Below, one piece after another: positions 51,079 to 60,387 of a DNA stretch of 64,000 nucleotides. The stretch's first letter is position 1. Every line of letters begins with the position of its first letter. Origin of the DNA: Deltaproteobacteria bacterium (GTDB taxonomy: Bacteria; Desulfobacterota; GWC2-55-46); NCBI GenBank assembly GCA_016234935.1, contig JACRNL010000005.1:1-64000 (forward strand), in the 5' to 3' direction. Made by a program: the position numbers and the translations under genes. A model generated the notes under the pieces. It made no database searches and was not told the DNA's origin. It saw only the letters and a list, made by a program, of their open reading frames with translations.

Positions 51079-52023
51079 ATGAGAATAATATTCATGGGCA
51101 CGCCCCAATTCGCCGTGCCTTCGCTTGAGGCGCTTATAAAGGCCGGACACGAGGTAGCCGCCGTTATCACCCGTCCCGACAAGCCCAAGGGCCGCGGAAA
51201 GGCGATGGAGCCTCCGCCTGTAAAATTGACCGCCGAGGCCGTCGGCATCAAAGTGCTTCAGCCTCACGGGATAAAAGACGCGGCCATCCTCGGCGAATTA
51301 AAGGCCATTGCCCCTGACGTCATAGCCGTCGTCGCTTACGGCAGGATGCTGCCGGAGGCTCTGCTTGACATGCCGCCAATGGGCTGCATAAACGTCCACG
51401 CGTCGCTCCTTCCCAAATACCGCGGCGCCGCGCCCGTTAATTGGGCCGTCATAAACGGCGACAAAGAGACCGGCGTCACCACGATGCTGATGGACAAGGG
51501 CATGGACACGGGCGGAATACTCATGGAAGAACGCCTTCCCATAGGCGAGGACGACACCGCGGAGGAGCTCTCTGAAAGACTTTCCGTCATTGGCGCAGGG
51601 CTTCTCGTAAAAACAGTTGAACTTCTCTCCGAGGGCAAAATAAAGGCAACGGCGCAGAGCGAAGAGGCCGCGAGCTGCGCGCCGATATTAAAGAAAGAAG
51701 ACGGGCTTATTAACTGGGCCAGAAGCGCGGCGGAAATAAAAAACCTCATACGGGGCGTCCAGCCCTGGCCCGGCGCGCACACCCGCCTTAATGCCGGACT
51801 TGTAAAGATATACCGCGGGGCTATTGTCCAGGATCCGGATAACGGCGCCTATCCGTGCGCCGCGCCGGGCACGGTTATCGTTGCGTCCAGCGGCCGTATC
51901 GTTGTAAAATGCGGCGAGGGCTCATTGGAAATAATCGAATTACAGCCCGAAAACAAACGCCGCATGAGCGCGGCAGGATTTTTAATGGGTTATAAACTGA
52001 AACCGGGAGACAGGCTTGCATAA
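51079..52023 (+). CDS. fmt: Methionyl-tRNA formyltransferase
   Basis: MRIIFMGTPQFAVPSLEALIKAGHEVAAVITRPDKPKGRG; NVHASLLPKYRGAAPVNWA. Confidence 0.97.
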   Translation: MRIIFMGTPQFAVPSLEALIKAGHEVAAVITRPDKPKGRGKAMEPPPVKLTAEAVGIKVLQPHGIKDAAILGELKAIAPDVIAVVAYGRMLPEALLDMPPMGCINVHASLLPKYRGAAPVNWAVINGDKETGVTTMLMDKGMDTGGILMEERLPIGEDDTAEELSERLSVIGAGLLVKTVELLSEGKIKATAQSEEAASCAPILKKEDGLINWARSAAEIKNLIRGVQPWPGAHTRLNAGLVKIYRGAIVQDPDNGAYPCAAPGTVIVASSGRIVVKCGEGSLEIIELQPENKRRMSAAGFLMGYKLKPGDRLA

Positions 52024-52813
52024 CAAGACCGGCAAATGGACGGGAAGCCCTGAGAGCATCGAGTACAGGCCCGGCGCTGGGGTTTTCGCTGCGCTCCTTA
52101 TAATCGCCGCCGCAGGACTTGCCGTTGCGGGCTTTTTCCTCTGGTACATACCGACCGTCGGCCTTGGAAGCATCCATCCTTCCCTGCCCTACATAACGGC
52201 CGGCCTGTTCATGGGCACGGCGGCCTTTGTGCTCGCGGGCACCGCCGTAATAACCCTGGCCGCCGCGCGCGGGAGCCTCATATTTTACGCCCCGTGGCTC
52301 CGCTGGTTCCTTGTGAAGATATTCCTGCCGGTCATGATAATGGCTGGGGGCGTCATGAGGATACCGAAGATACGGATCGAACGCATCTTCATCGACCTCA
52401 ACAACCAGATGGTCAAACACATGAGGAAAAAGGGGTTCTCGCCGAAAAAACTGCTCATGCTCATGCCGCACTGCATACAGTTCGACAACTGCAAGATAAA
52501 GGTCACAAGGAACGTAAAGAACTGCGCCGGCTGCGGCAGGTGCGAGATAGGCAGGCTTCTGGATATCGGCAGCGAGTTCGGCATAGACCTTTTCATCTCG
52601 ACCGGCGGCACCGTGGCGCGGAGAAAGGTCATGCAGGACAGACCCGACGCCGTCATAGCCGTGGCCTGCGAGCGCGACCTGACAAGCGGCCTGCAGGACT
52701 CCTACCCCCTGCCGGTCTTAGCCATAGTCAACAAGCGCCCCATGGGCTACTGCATGGAAACCGGCGTTGACTTGACGGAAATAAGGCAGGCCGTGATGGA
52801 CCTTGTGGCTTAA
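52016..52813 (+). CDS. DUF116 domain protein
   Basis: MPHCIQFDNCKIKVTRNVKNCAGCGRCEIGRLLDIGSEFG...AVACERDLTSGLQDSYPLPVLAIVNKRP; Cys cluster. Confidence 0.9.
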   Translation: MHNKTGKWTGSPESIEYRPGAGVFAALLIIAAAGLAVAGFFLWYIPTVGLGSIHPSLPYITAGLFMGTAAFVLAGTAVITLAAARGSLIFYAPWLRWFLVKIFLPVMIMAGGVMRIPKIRIERIFIDLNNQMVKHMRKKGFSPKKLLMLMPHCIQFDNCKIKVTRNVKNCAGCGRCEIGRLLDIGSEFGIDLFISTGGTVARRKVMQDRPDAVIAVACERDLTSGLQDSYPLPVLAIVNKRPMGYCMETGVDLTEIRQAVMDLVA

Positions 52814-52888
52814 ACCTGCTTGACACCGCAAGGCCTGTTGCCTATATTATATGCAGGGTTTAATTATGAATGGAGGTGTATTTAAAAG

Positions 52889-53737
52889 ATGAACTACTTC
52901 AAGACAACGGTCTTGCTTGCGGTATTAACCGCCATACTGGTCTTTTTCGGCAGCGCCTTCGGCGGCAGGAACGGCGCTGTTACGGCCCTTATCTTCGCAG
53001 GTATCATGAACTTCGTATCCTACTGGTTCTCGGACAAGATAGTTTTAATGATGTACCGCGCCAGGAAGGTCGACGAAGCCGCGGCGCCGGAGCTTCATGC
53101 CATAGTCCGCGATCTTGCCATGAAGGCGAATCTTCCCATGCCTGCGGTCTATATCATGGAAAACGACACGCCCAACGCCTTTGCGACCGGCAGGAACCCG
53201 GAGCACGCGGCCGTGGCCGCCACAACTGGCATCATAAAACTTTTGACCAGAGAAGAGCTTTCCGGCGTCATAGGCCATGAACTGGCGCACGTCGAAAACA
53301 GGGACATACTCATCTCGACAATTGCCGCCACCATCGCCGGGGCCATAACCTATCTTTCACATATGGCATACTGGGGCGCGCTGTTTGGCGGCGGCAGACG
53401 CGACGACCGCGACGGAAGCCCTATCGTCCTTATTGCGATGATGATAGTCGCGCCGATAGCCGCGATGATAATACAGCTTGCCATCTCAAGGGCGCGCGAA
53501 TACGGCGCGGACGAAGGCGGCGCGCGCATCACGGGAAACCCCCTGCATCTGGCCAATGCCCTTAAAAAACTCGACTACTACAACAAACGCATCCCGATGG
53601 AAGGCGTAAACCAGGCCACAAGCCATATGTTCATCGTAAACCCGCTCAGCGGCGGGGGCATTACAAAACTTTTCAGCACCCACCCGCCCATTGAGGAAAG
53701 GATCAAGCGGCTTGAGGCCATGGCCGGAAGGATTTAG
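52889..53737 (+). CDS. htpX: Zinc metalloprotease HtpX
   Basis: [20 protein letters not shown]...[30 protein letters not shown]. Confidence 0.96.
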   Translation: MNYFKTTVLLAVLTAILVFFGSAFGGRNGAVTALIFAGIMNFVSYWFSDKIVLMMYRARKVDEAAAPELHAIVRDLAMKANLPMPAVYIMENDTPNAFATGRNPEHAAVAATTGIIKLLTREELSGVIGHELAHVENRDILISTIAATIAGAITYLSHMAYWGALFGGGRRDDRDGSPIVLIAMMIVAPIAAMIIQLAISRAREYGADEGGARITGNPLHLANALKKLDYYNKRIPMEGVNQATSHMFIVNPLSGGGITKLFSTHPPIEERIKRLEAMAGRI

Positions 53738-53812
53738 CGCGAGGCTGAACCTTGCCTTTTGAATCTGTTTCTGATAATGTAAACTATAAAAATCGTAACC
53801 GCAGGAGGATTA

Positions 53813-54415
53813 ATGATTAAAAAAATGAATTCAAAGACCGGCTTGAAGGCGTTTGCCCTTTGCGCCGTTATAGGGCTGACTGCGCTCACCTTTAGCGGAT
53901 GCTCAAAGGAAAACAATGAGCCTTCCGCCAAGCAGACGGACGCTGCCGTGAAGATGCCGTCACAGGAAGATATCGCAAAGGCAAAGGAGCGCTACGACAG
54001 GGGCGTTCAGCTTACCATTAAAGGCCGGCACGACGAGGCCATAAAGGAATACGATGAGTCCGTAAAGCTGAATCCGAACAGCGCGGAGCCGTACAACAAC
54101 CTCGGCTTTGAATATTTCGACAAGGCGATAGCTGACAAGAAAAAAATTGACGCGCCGATGCTCGACAAGGCCATCGGATATCAGCAAAAGGCCCTTGCGC
54201 TGAACCCGAACCTCGCCAACGCGCACTACGGCCTGGCGCAGTCCCTTGAGAAAAAGGGTGACAAACCGAATGCCGTAAACAGCTGGCGCGCCTTCATGCA
54301 GCTCTCAGAGCCGCACAGCAAGTGGTGGATGCAGGCAAAGGCGCATATTGATTTTCTGGAAGGTAAAAAGCCCGTTCAGAAGAAAAAAGCAGGACAACCG
54401 GCCGGGCATAAGTAA
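53813..54415 (+). CDS. TPR lipoprotein
   Basis: LTFSGCSKE lipobox; YDRGVQLTIKGRHDEAIKEYDESVKLNPNSAEPYNNLGFEYF. Confidence 0.85.
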   Translation: MIKKMNSKTGLKAFALCAVIGLTALTFSGCSKENNEPSAKQTDAAVKMPSQEDIAKAKERYDRGVQLTIKGRHDEAIKEYDESVKLNPNSAEPYNNLGFEYFDKAIADKKKIDAPMLDKAIGYQQKALALNPNLANAHYGLAQSLEKKGDKPNAVNSWRAFMQLSEPHSKWWMQAKAHIDFLEGKKPVQKKKAGQPAGHK

Positions 54416-54512
54416 AACCATCTGGATATTACAAAATAAAAACAGGATTGAAGAGACGTGTCCCCTCAACCCTGTTTAATTTTTAAAACGTATTGCGAGG
54501 CTTCAGCCTCGC

Positions 54513-54540
54513 TTCCCCGCTTAAAGCCTGCGGGGACATG
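54513..54540. repeat. R4 palindromic repeat, flanked by GCGAGGCTTCAGCCTCGC palindromes
   Basis: ttccccgcttaaagcctgcggggacatg. Confidence 0.75.
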
Positions 54541-54605
54541 GTTTTGCGGCTCCCTTACCTGATTACAGCAAAGCGAGGCTGAAGCCTCGCACTACGAAGG
54601 ATGAG

Positions 54606-54794
54606 CTACGAGTCCTCTGATTCTCTCGTAAAAAGCACAAAGGCCATGGACGGTCTTTTTGAAGATTCGCGCATGGCGAAGTTTATGCCGTCGAGGTTCC
54701 AGCCCTCTTTTACCGTGGAATTAATCGTTTGTTCGATGGTTTCCTCGGTAACCGTGCTCAGCTCGACTACTTTATATTGAAGACGCTTGGGCAT
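54606..54794 (-). CDS. DUF4177-like small protein
   Basis: MPKRLQYKVVELSTVTEETIEQTINSTVKEGWNLDGINFAMRESSKRPSMAFVLFTR. Confidence 0.65.
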   Translation of the reverse strand: MPKRLQYKVVELSTVTEETIEQTINSTVKEGWNLDGINFAMRESSKRPSMAFVLFTRESEDS

Positions 54795-54802
54795 GGCCGC
54801 GC

Positions 54803-56002
54803 TCAGACCTTTGCCGCCTTCTTCTCCGCGTGGGCCTTTTTGGCGGCCTCGCCGGGCTGGTATGTGCAAAACGGCTCTTCGTCAAGGTAGTTGCCTGTGA
54901 ACGCGAAGGCCCTGGCCCTGCATCCGCCGCAGACCTTCCTGAACTCGCAGTAGCCGCACCTGCCGTTGTAATCGTCCCATGCCCTCATCTCCTGGAATAC
55001 CTTTGAGGTGTCCCATATCCTGCTGAAGGGTTCCTTCCTGATATCGCCGCATTCGGTCTCCAGAAAGCCGCATATCTGGACCTTTCCGGTGTTTGACACG
55101 AACGCGAAGCTCTGCCCGCCCATGCAGCCCTTGCTCATGGCGTCGAGGCCGTGAGTCTCCGGCGTTACGGTTATGCCTTTTTCCCTCTCCTTCTGCCTGA
55201 ATATCCTGTAATAATGCGGGGCGCAGGTCGGCTTGAACTGGAGCGGGACCTTGTCGCGCTTTTCATAAAACCACGTAAGGGTCTTTTCGTAGTCCTCCGG
55301 GGCTATCTCCTGATCTTTCAGCACCACGCCCCTGCCGGTTGGCACAAGGAGGAACGGATGGTGCGCCACTGCGCCGAGCTTTATCGCCAAATTCAATATG
55401 TCGCCAAGCTCGTGCAGATTATGCTTCGTGATGGTCGTATTTATCTGGAATGGAAGTCCCGCCTTTTTTACATTCTCTATGGCCGTCATGACGCTGTCAA
55501 ACGCGCCCTTGACGCGCCTGAAGTTGTCGTGGCTCTGGGCGGTGGCGCCGTCTATGGAAAAGCTCACGCGCTGTATGCCGGCGTCGATCATCTTCTTCAC
55601 GGTTTCATCCGTAACAAGCGCGCCGCACGGCGCCATGACCATGCGCAGGCCCAGCTTGGTGCCGTGCTTGGCGATGTCCCATATGTCGTCACGGAGCATC
55701 GGCTCTCCGCCGGTCATTATGATGATGGGGCTTGAAAACGACGCGATGTTGTCAAGAAGGTCAAAACATTCCTGGGTTGTAAGCTCGTTGGAATAAGGGC
55801 CGAAGCGCGCCGCCGCCCTGCAGTGGATGCAGTTGAGGTTGCAAGACCTTGTAAGCTCCCACGCTATCAGCCTGGGGAGCCACTTCCTCCCGCCGGTTTT
55901 ATCCTCGCCGGGCTTGCCCTGATGGTGGCCGTGGCCTTCAATCCCCTGCGGATGCCCCTTTGGATGGCCTGTCGGATGTCCTTTTCCGTCCTGTCCGTGC
56001 AT
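54803..56002 (-). CDS. Radical SAM/SPASM protein, AhbD-like (siroheme-dependent heme biosynthesis)
   Basis: WELTRSCNLNCIHCRAAA radical SAM motif; C-terminal SPASM cysteines CGYCEFRKVCGGCRARAFAFTG; adjacent to hemB and cobA/hemD; His-rich N-terminus. Confidence 0.8.
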   Translation of the reverse strand: MHGQDGKGHPTGHPKGHPQGIEGHGHHQGKPGEDKTGGRKWLPRLIAWELTRSCNLNCIHCRAAARFGPYSNELTTQECFDLLDNIASFSSPIIIMTGGEPMLRDDIWDIAKHGTKLGLRMVMAPCGALVTDETVKKMIDAGIQRVSFSIDGATAQSHDNFRRVKGAFDSVMTAIENVKKAGLPFQINTTITKHNLHELGDILNLAIKLGAVAHHPFLLVPTGRGVVLKDQEIAPEDYEKTLTWFYEKRDKVPLQFKPTCAPHYYRIFRQKEREKGITVTPETHGLDAMSKGCMGGQSFAFVSNTGKVQICGFLETECGDIRKEPFSRIWDTSKVFQEMRAWDDYNGRCGYCEFRKVCGGCRARAFAFTGNYLDEEPFCTYQPGEAAKKAHAEKKAAKV

Positions 56003-56063
56003 ATGTTGAGTTCTCCTTACTGTTTATTGTTGAGTTGCCGTTACGACTGTAAATAAAATGAAG

Positions 56064-56192
56064 CATCCGGAGCGTCAGAACAAAGCAGACCAAGGCGCGA
56101 CGACGGTGAGGAGTGAGGCGTGCTTTTAGGCACGCCGCAGCGACGAACCGAGGAGCAACGCGGGTATGCGCGGTTATGACGCTCCGGATAAG
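56064..56192. repeat. R1-core element, copy E, with different terminal arms (ATCCGGAGCGTCA/TGACGCTCCGGAT)
   Basis: Core gaggagtgaggcgtgcttttaggcacgccgcagcgacgaa matches other R1 interiors; arms pair with the 3' end of hemB. Confidence 0.7.
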
Positions 56193-57154
56193 AGCTTTGC
56201 CGCTTCCTTTGCAAAGTATGTAAGTATCATGTCCGCGCCGGCGCGCTTGATGGACACGAGGGATTCAAGCATGGCCCTGTCGTGGTCAATCCAGCCCTTG
56301 TCTGCGGCGGCCTTTATCATCGAAAACTCCCCGCTTACGTTATACGCCGCCGTGGGGTAGCCGAACTCGTCCTTTATCCTTCTGATGATGTCGAGATACG
56401 GCAGCGCGGGCTTGACCATGACGATGTCCGCGCCCTCCTGGATGTCAAGGGCGGCCTCGCGGATGGCCTCGTCTGAATTATGAGGGTCCATCTGGTAGCT
56501 CCTCCTGTCGCCGAAGGACGGCGTTGACTCCGCCGCCTCGCGGAACGGGCCGTAAAACGCGCTGGCGTACTTGGCGGCGTAGCTCATTATCGGGATATTC
56601 GAATAACCGTTGTCGTCAAGCATCCCGCGTATGGCGCCCACGCGGCCGTCCATCATATCCGACGGCGCGACGATATCCGCCCCGGCCTTTGCATGGGAAA
56701 GGGCCTCTCCGGCTAAAAGCTCAAGCGTAGCGTCGTTGTCAACGTCATTGTTTTTTATAATCCCGCAATGGCCGTGAGACGTATACTCGCACATGCAGAC
56801 GTCGGTTACGACGACAAGCTCCGGCGCTTTTTCCTTAATCGCCCTTATCGCCTCCTGCACGGGGCCTTTGGGGTCGTGCGCGCTGGAGCCTTCCTCGTCC
56901 TTGCGCTCCGGTATGCCGAACAGGATGACGGACGGGATGCCGAGCGCCCTTACCTCCTTTACCTCTTTGACGATGTTGTCAACCGACAGCTGAAAATGGC
57001 CCGGCATGGAGCTTATGGGCTTTTTTACGTCTTTGCCGAAGGTCACGAAAAGGGGCAGGATGAAGTCATCCGGCGCAAGCGCCGTCTCCCTGACCATCTT
57101 TCTCAGTGTTTCGCTTTTTCTCAGCCTTCTGGGGCGGTATATCGGAAAGTCCAT
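56174..57154 (-). CDS. hemB: Delta-aminolevulinic acid dehydratase
   Basis: [64 protein letters not shown]. Confidence 0.97.
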   Translation of the reverse strand: MDFPIYRPRRLRKSETLRKMVRETALAPDDFILPLFVTFGKDVKKPISSMPGHFQLSVDNIVKEVKEVRALGIPSVILFGIPERKDEEGSSAHDPKGPVQEAIRAIKEKAPELVVVTDVCMCEYTSHGHCGIIKNNDVDNDATLELLAGEALSHAKAGADIVAPSDMMDGRVGAIRGMLDDNGYSNIPIMSYAAKYASAFYGPFREAAESTPSFGDRRSYQMDPHNSDEAIREAALDIQEGADIVMVKPALPYLDIIRRIKDEFGYPTAAYNVSGEFSMIKAAADKGWIDHDRAMLESLVSIKRAGADMILTYFAKEAAKLLSGAS

Positions 57155-57184
57155 TGCGCTTTTTACCTCTAATTAGTGATATTT

Positions 57185-57397
57185 TCAGACGTGGCGCACT
57201 ATCAGGAGCTTCATAGGGATTACAACCGTGACGCCGCTGTACTCCTTGACTATGACATAGTCGTCATGCACTTCAGTAAGCTCGCCGCGTATAAGTCCCG
57301 CTTCCATTGAAATATCAAACCTGTAATTGCCTCTGTCTTCGTATAAGGCGCCCTTGACGCCTTCGATGTTTTTTAAATAATCTTTAAATGTCTTCAT
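57185..57397 (-). CDS. Small conserved-looking protein (70 aa, Sm-like beta pattern), unknown function
   Basis: [70 protein letters not shown]; overlaps the cobA/hemD stop by 4 nt. Confidence 0.6.
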   Translation of the reverse strand: MKTFKDYLKNIEGVKGALYEDRGNYRFDISMEAGLIRGELTEVHDDYVIVKEYSGVTVVIPMKLLIVRHV

Positions 57398-58977
57398 TGC
57401 CCGCCCCTGAAGGGCGTCATGCCCCTGAAGTATTCGGCCATCGCCCCTGTGAGCGCGGGAATGGTATATTCTTCCGGCATTATATCGACATTAAGGCCGT
57501 GCGCCCTGGCCGTATCCGCCGTGACAGGCCCGATGCAGGCTATCGTTACGCCTTTTAAGGCCGCGGCCAGTTCCTTCTTTTTAAACATGGCGGCGAAGTT
57601 CGTCACGGTGGATGACGACGTGAACGTGACGACGTCTATGCCCCTGTCCATGAGGAGCTTTTTAATCTCGCCGGCCTCTTTATTCGGCCTGACGGTCTTG
57701 TAGGCCGGGGCGACGTCTATCCTGCCGCCGAGCCTTTTTATCTCAACGGGCAGTATCTCCCTTGCCTCAAGCGCGCGGGCGAGCAAAAACCTTTTCCCGC
57801 GTATTCCGCGCCTGCCGAGGCCGCTGATAACGGCCTCCGCCCTGTACTCCTTAGGCGTGAGGTCAACCCTGACGCCAAGAGACCTTACCGCCTCTTCCGT
57901 GCGCGGGCCTATGGCGCAAATCTTGACGCCCTTTAATTCCCTTAGATCATGGCCGAGCTTATAAAGGCGCTCACTAAAATATTTTACACCATTTACGCTC
58001 GTAAATACAGCCCAATCGTAGACCGAAAGCCTTTTGATGGCGGAATCAAGCTTCTTCCAATCCGGCGGCGGGCCGGTCTTTATCGTCGGGAAGATGACAG
58101 GCTCGGCGCCCTCTTTTTCAAGGAGCTTCGTGAATTCTCCGGCCTGCTCAAGCGCCCTTGTGACGAGGACGCGTTTGCCGAAAAGCGGCTTTGTCTCAAA
58201 CCAGTTCAGCCGCTGCCTCAGCCCCACCACCGCGCCGACGATTGTAACCACCGGCGGCTTCATGCCGCTCTTTTCGGAGAGGCTTACGATGCCGGCAAGC
58301 GTCCCTGCAACGCACCTTTGCTTCGTGAGAGTGCCCCAGCGCACAAGGGCAACCGGCGTATCGCCGGGCCAGCCGTTTTCAAGGAGCTTTGAGACTATAA
58401 ACGGCAGGTTCTTCCAGCCCATCAGAAAAACAAGCGTGCCCTTGCCGGTGGAAAGCCTGTCCCACGCGACACTGGACCTTTCCTTCAGCGGGTCTTCGTG
58501 GCCTGTGATGAAAGTGACCGACGAGGCCAGCTCCCTGTGCGTCAGCGGGATGCCCGCGTAGGCCGGGGCCGCTATCGCGGATGTTACGCCGGGGACTACC
58601 TCAAAGGGTATGCCCGCCTCTACAAGCTCCTCGGCCTCCTCGCCGCCGCGTCCGAAGATAAAGGGATCTCCGCCCTTCAGCCGTACGACAACTTTGCCGC
58701 TTTGGGCCTTTTTGATGATTATCGCATTTATCTCGTCTTGAGAAATGGCATTGGCGGCGCACCCCCTGAGGGGGCTCAGCCCTTTCTTGCCGACGTAGAT
58801 CGTCTCGGCCCCTTTTTTAACGTAATCAAGAAGCCGTGAGTTGGCAAGAAAATCGTAGACAACGCAGTCGGCCTCTTTCAAGAGCTCGGCGCCCTTGACA
58901 GTTATAAGCCCTGCGTCGCCAGGCCCTGCGCCCACCAGATAGACCTTCCCCCTGAGGGGGCTCAGCCCCTTTGCCAT
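57394..58977 (-). CDS. cobA/hemD: Fused uroporphyrinogen-III C-methyltransferase / uroporphyrinogen-III synthase
   Basis: [54 protein letters not shown]; HemD C-terminal half. Start M15 of listed ORF (SD gggaaggg). Confidence 0.93.
   Translation of the reverse strand: MAKGLSPLRGKVYLVGAGPGDAGLITVKGAELLKEADCVVYDFLANSRLLDYVKKGAETIYVGKKGLSPLRGCAANAISQDEINAIIIKKAQSGKVVVRLKGGDPFIFGRGGEEAEELVEAGIPFEVVPGVTSAIAAPAYAGIPLTHRELASSVTFITGHEDPLKERSSVAWDRLSTGKGTLVFLMGWKNLPFIVSKLLENGWPGDTPVALVRWGTLTKQRCVAGTLAGIVSLSEKSGMKPPVVTIVGAVVGLRQRLNWFETKPLFGKRVLVTRALEQAGEFTKLLEKEGAEPVIFPTIKTGPPPDWKKLDSAIKRLSVYDWAVFTSVNGVKYFSERLYKLGHDLRELKGVKICAIGPRTEEAVRSLGVRVDLTPKEYRAEAVISGLGRRGIRGKRFLLARALEAREILPVEIKRLGGRIDVAPAYKTVRPNKEAGEIKKLLMDRGIDVVTFTSSSTVTNFAAMFKKKELAAALKGVTIACIGPVTADTARAHGLNVDIMPEEYTIPALTGAMAEYFRGMTPFRGGQ
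57403..57430. repeat. Diverged R5 copy at the 3' end of cobA/hemD ([11 protein letters not shown])
   Basis: gcccctgaagggcgtcatgcccctgaag. Confidence 0.6.
58760..58789. repeat. R5 copy inside the CobA domain ([10 protein letters not shown])
   Basis: caccccctgagggggctcagccctttcttg. Confidence 0.85.
58946..58973. repeat. R5 copy at codons 2-10 of cobA/hemD (AKGLSPLRG)
   Basis: ttccccctgagggggctcagcccctttg. Confidence 0.85.
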
Positions 58978-59245
58978 TGAATATGCCCTTCCCGACCTGC
59001 CTTGAATTTTAGCAAACAAAGATTAAGAATCAAAGAACGGTTTATTATAAGAAAATTAAAGGGTTTTTCCCAGCTTTTTTAATCGACGGTCTTGAAGCCT
59101 GCTTTTTTGGGATTGAGCGGGTCAGGAGAGAAAGCGCGGTGAGCGCCGCGCAGTATGAAGATGGAATGAATGGACTGCGGGAAAAATAAGATGACTGCAG
59201 GGGCGCGAAGCCAAATGCGCCCCGGATGAAGCGGCGTCTTAACGC

Positions 59246-59701
59246 TTATATCTTCTTCTCGCAATCCGGGCAGATGCCGTGCGTAAACTCCGCGTTGGAG
59301 CGCTGTTCTATGTAGGTCTCTATCTTTATCCAGCGGCCTGCGTTGTCGCGTATGCGTTTGCAGTAGGAGCATATCGGCAGGAGGCCGCTGAGGGTGTCGT
59401 GTGACGTTAGCTTTGAGATCCTGTCCTGCGCCTCATGAAGCGCCTGGCGCGCGGCGTTTTGCCTCCTTACGAGGAAGTAACTTACCACGGCAAACAAAAG
59501 AAAGGCCGTTAGCATGTATGAACGCATGAAAATGGCGTGGCTGGTACTACTGCACAATAAATGCGTCTTTAGCGGCATCTTCATGAAACACGGGTCTGTC
59601 AAAACGTCTATTCCCCATAAAAGAATGGCGCCGCCAATCCACATCCCGCTGACCTTCAATTCGCTGCGCATGATTTTGTCCCTCCCTTTGAAAGAGTTCA
59701 A
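59246..59701 (-). CDS. Membrane protein with C-terminal Cys-rich CSYCKRIRD...HGICPDC tail
   Basis: Two predicted TMs then LPICSYCKRIRDNAGRWIKIETYIEQRSNAEFTHGICPDCEKKI. Start may be internal. Confidence 0.65.
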   Translation of the reverse strand: MNSFKGRDKIMRSELKVSGMWIGGAILLWGIDVLTDPCFMKMPLKTHLLCSSTSHAIFMRSYMLTAFLLFAVVSYFLVRRQNAARQALHEAQDRISKLTSHDTLSGLLPICSYCKRIRDNAGRWIKIETYIEQRSNAEFTHGICPDCEKKI

Positions 59702-59752
59702 CCCTTCACATGCTGTCTAAGTCAACAGACGCAACTTCAAGCCCCTGAAAAA

Positions 59753-60181
59753 TCAGTCAACCACCTCAAGCGTTCCTTCCATGCCTTTTTTCCTGTGTCC
59801 CTTGAAGAAAACAAACTTCTTCGAGCAGTAAAATGGAAATTTTCCTGTCTTAATCGGCGTAAACCTGACGATAACGGTCTTTTCAGTAGAAAACGTCTCG
59901 TCTATCTCGATGCCGGCGTCTTTTTCATCCATGATAAAATCGTGCGCAAGCCACGACCTGTCCTTTTTCAGGACAAACTCCACCGGAACGTTGACCTTTA
60001 CGATGATGTAATCCGGGTTGAAGTAGTAACTGCCGCCGTGAATCTCAACCCTCTGGATGTTGTCGGGAGATATTTCAACTCGGACTGGATTCTTAGGCTG
60101 AGCCGACAGGCTCAGGGCAGGAAATAAAAGAAAGAGCGCGAGCGCGGCATATAACAAAAAAAATTCATGCTTTTTAGACAT
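59753..60181 (-). CDS. Secreted cupredoxin-domain protein
   Basis: Signal peptide; HDF ... FPFYCSKKFVFFKGHRKKGMEGTLEV with H, C, H, M ligand pattern. Confidence 0.75.
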   Translation of the reverse strand: MSKKHEFFLLYAALALFLLFPALSLSAQPKNPVRVEISPDNIQRVEIHGGSYYFNPDYIIVKVNVPVEFVLKKDRSWLAHDFIMDEKDAGIEIDETFSTEKTVIVRFTPIKTGKFPFYCSKKFVFFKGHRKKGMEGTLEVVD

Positions 60182-60387
60182 GTCCGCCTCCTATATCTGC
60201 TATATCGGGCAAATGCTATATAACTTTAACCAAAGGTACTATTCGTTTTAGCTATAAGTACTACATAACACACATCATGCCGGTAATCTGTGACATAAGT
60301 CCACAAGTTCATATACCGCTAAACTCATATTTCCATTAGAATATATCAGGTATTTCTATTTTTGCAAGCAAGGTTTTCTGCGCAAAA

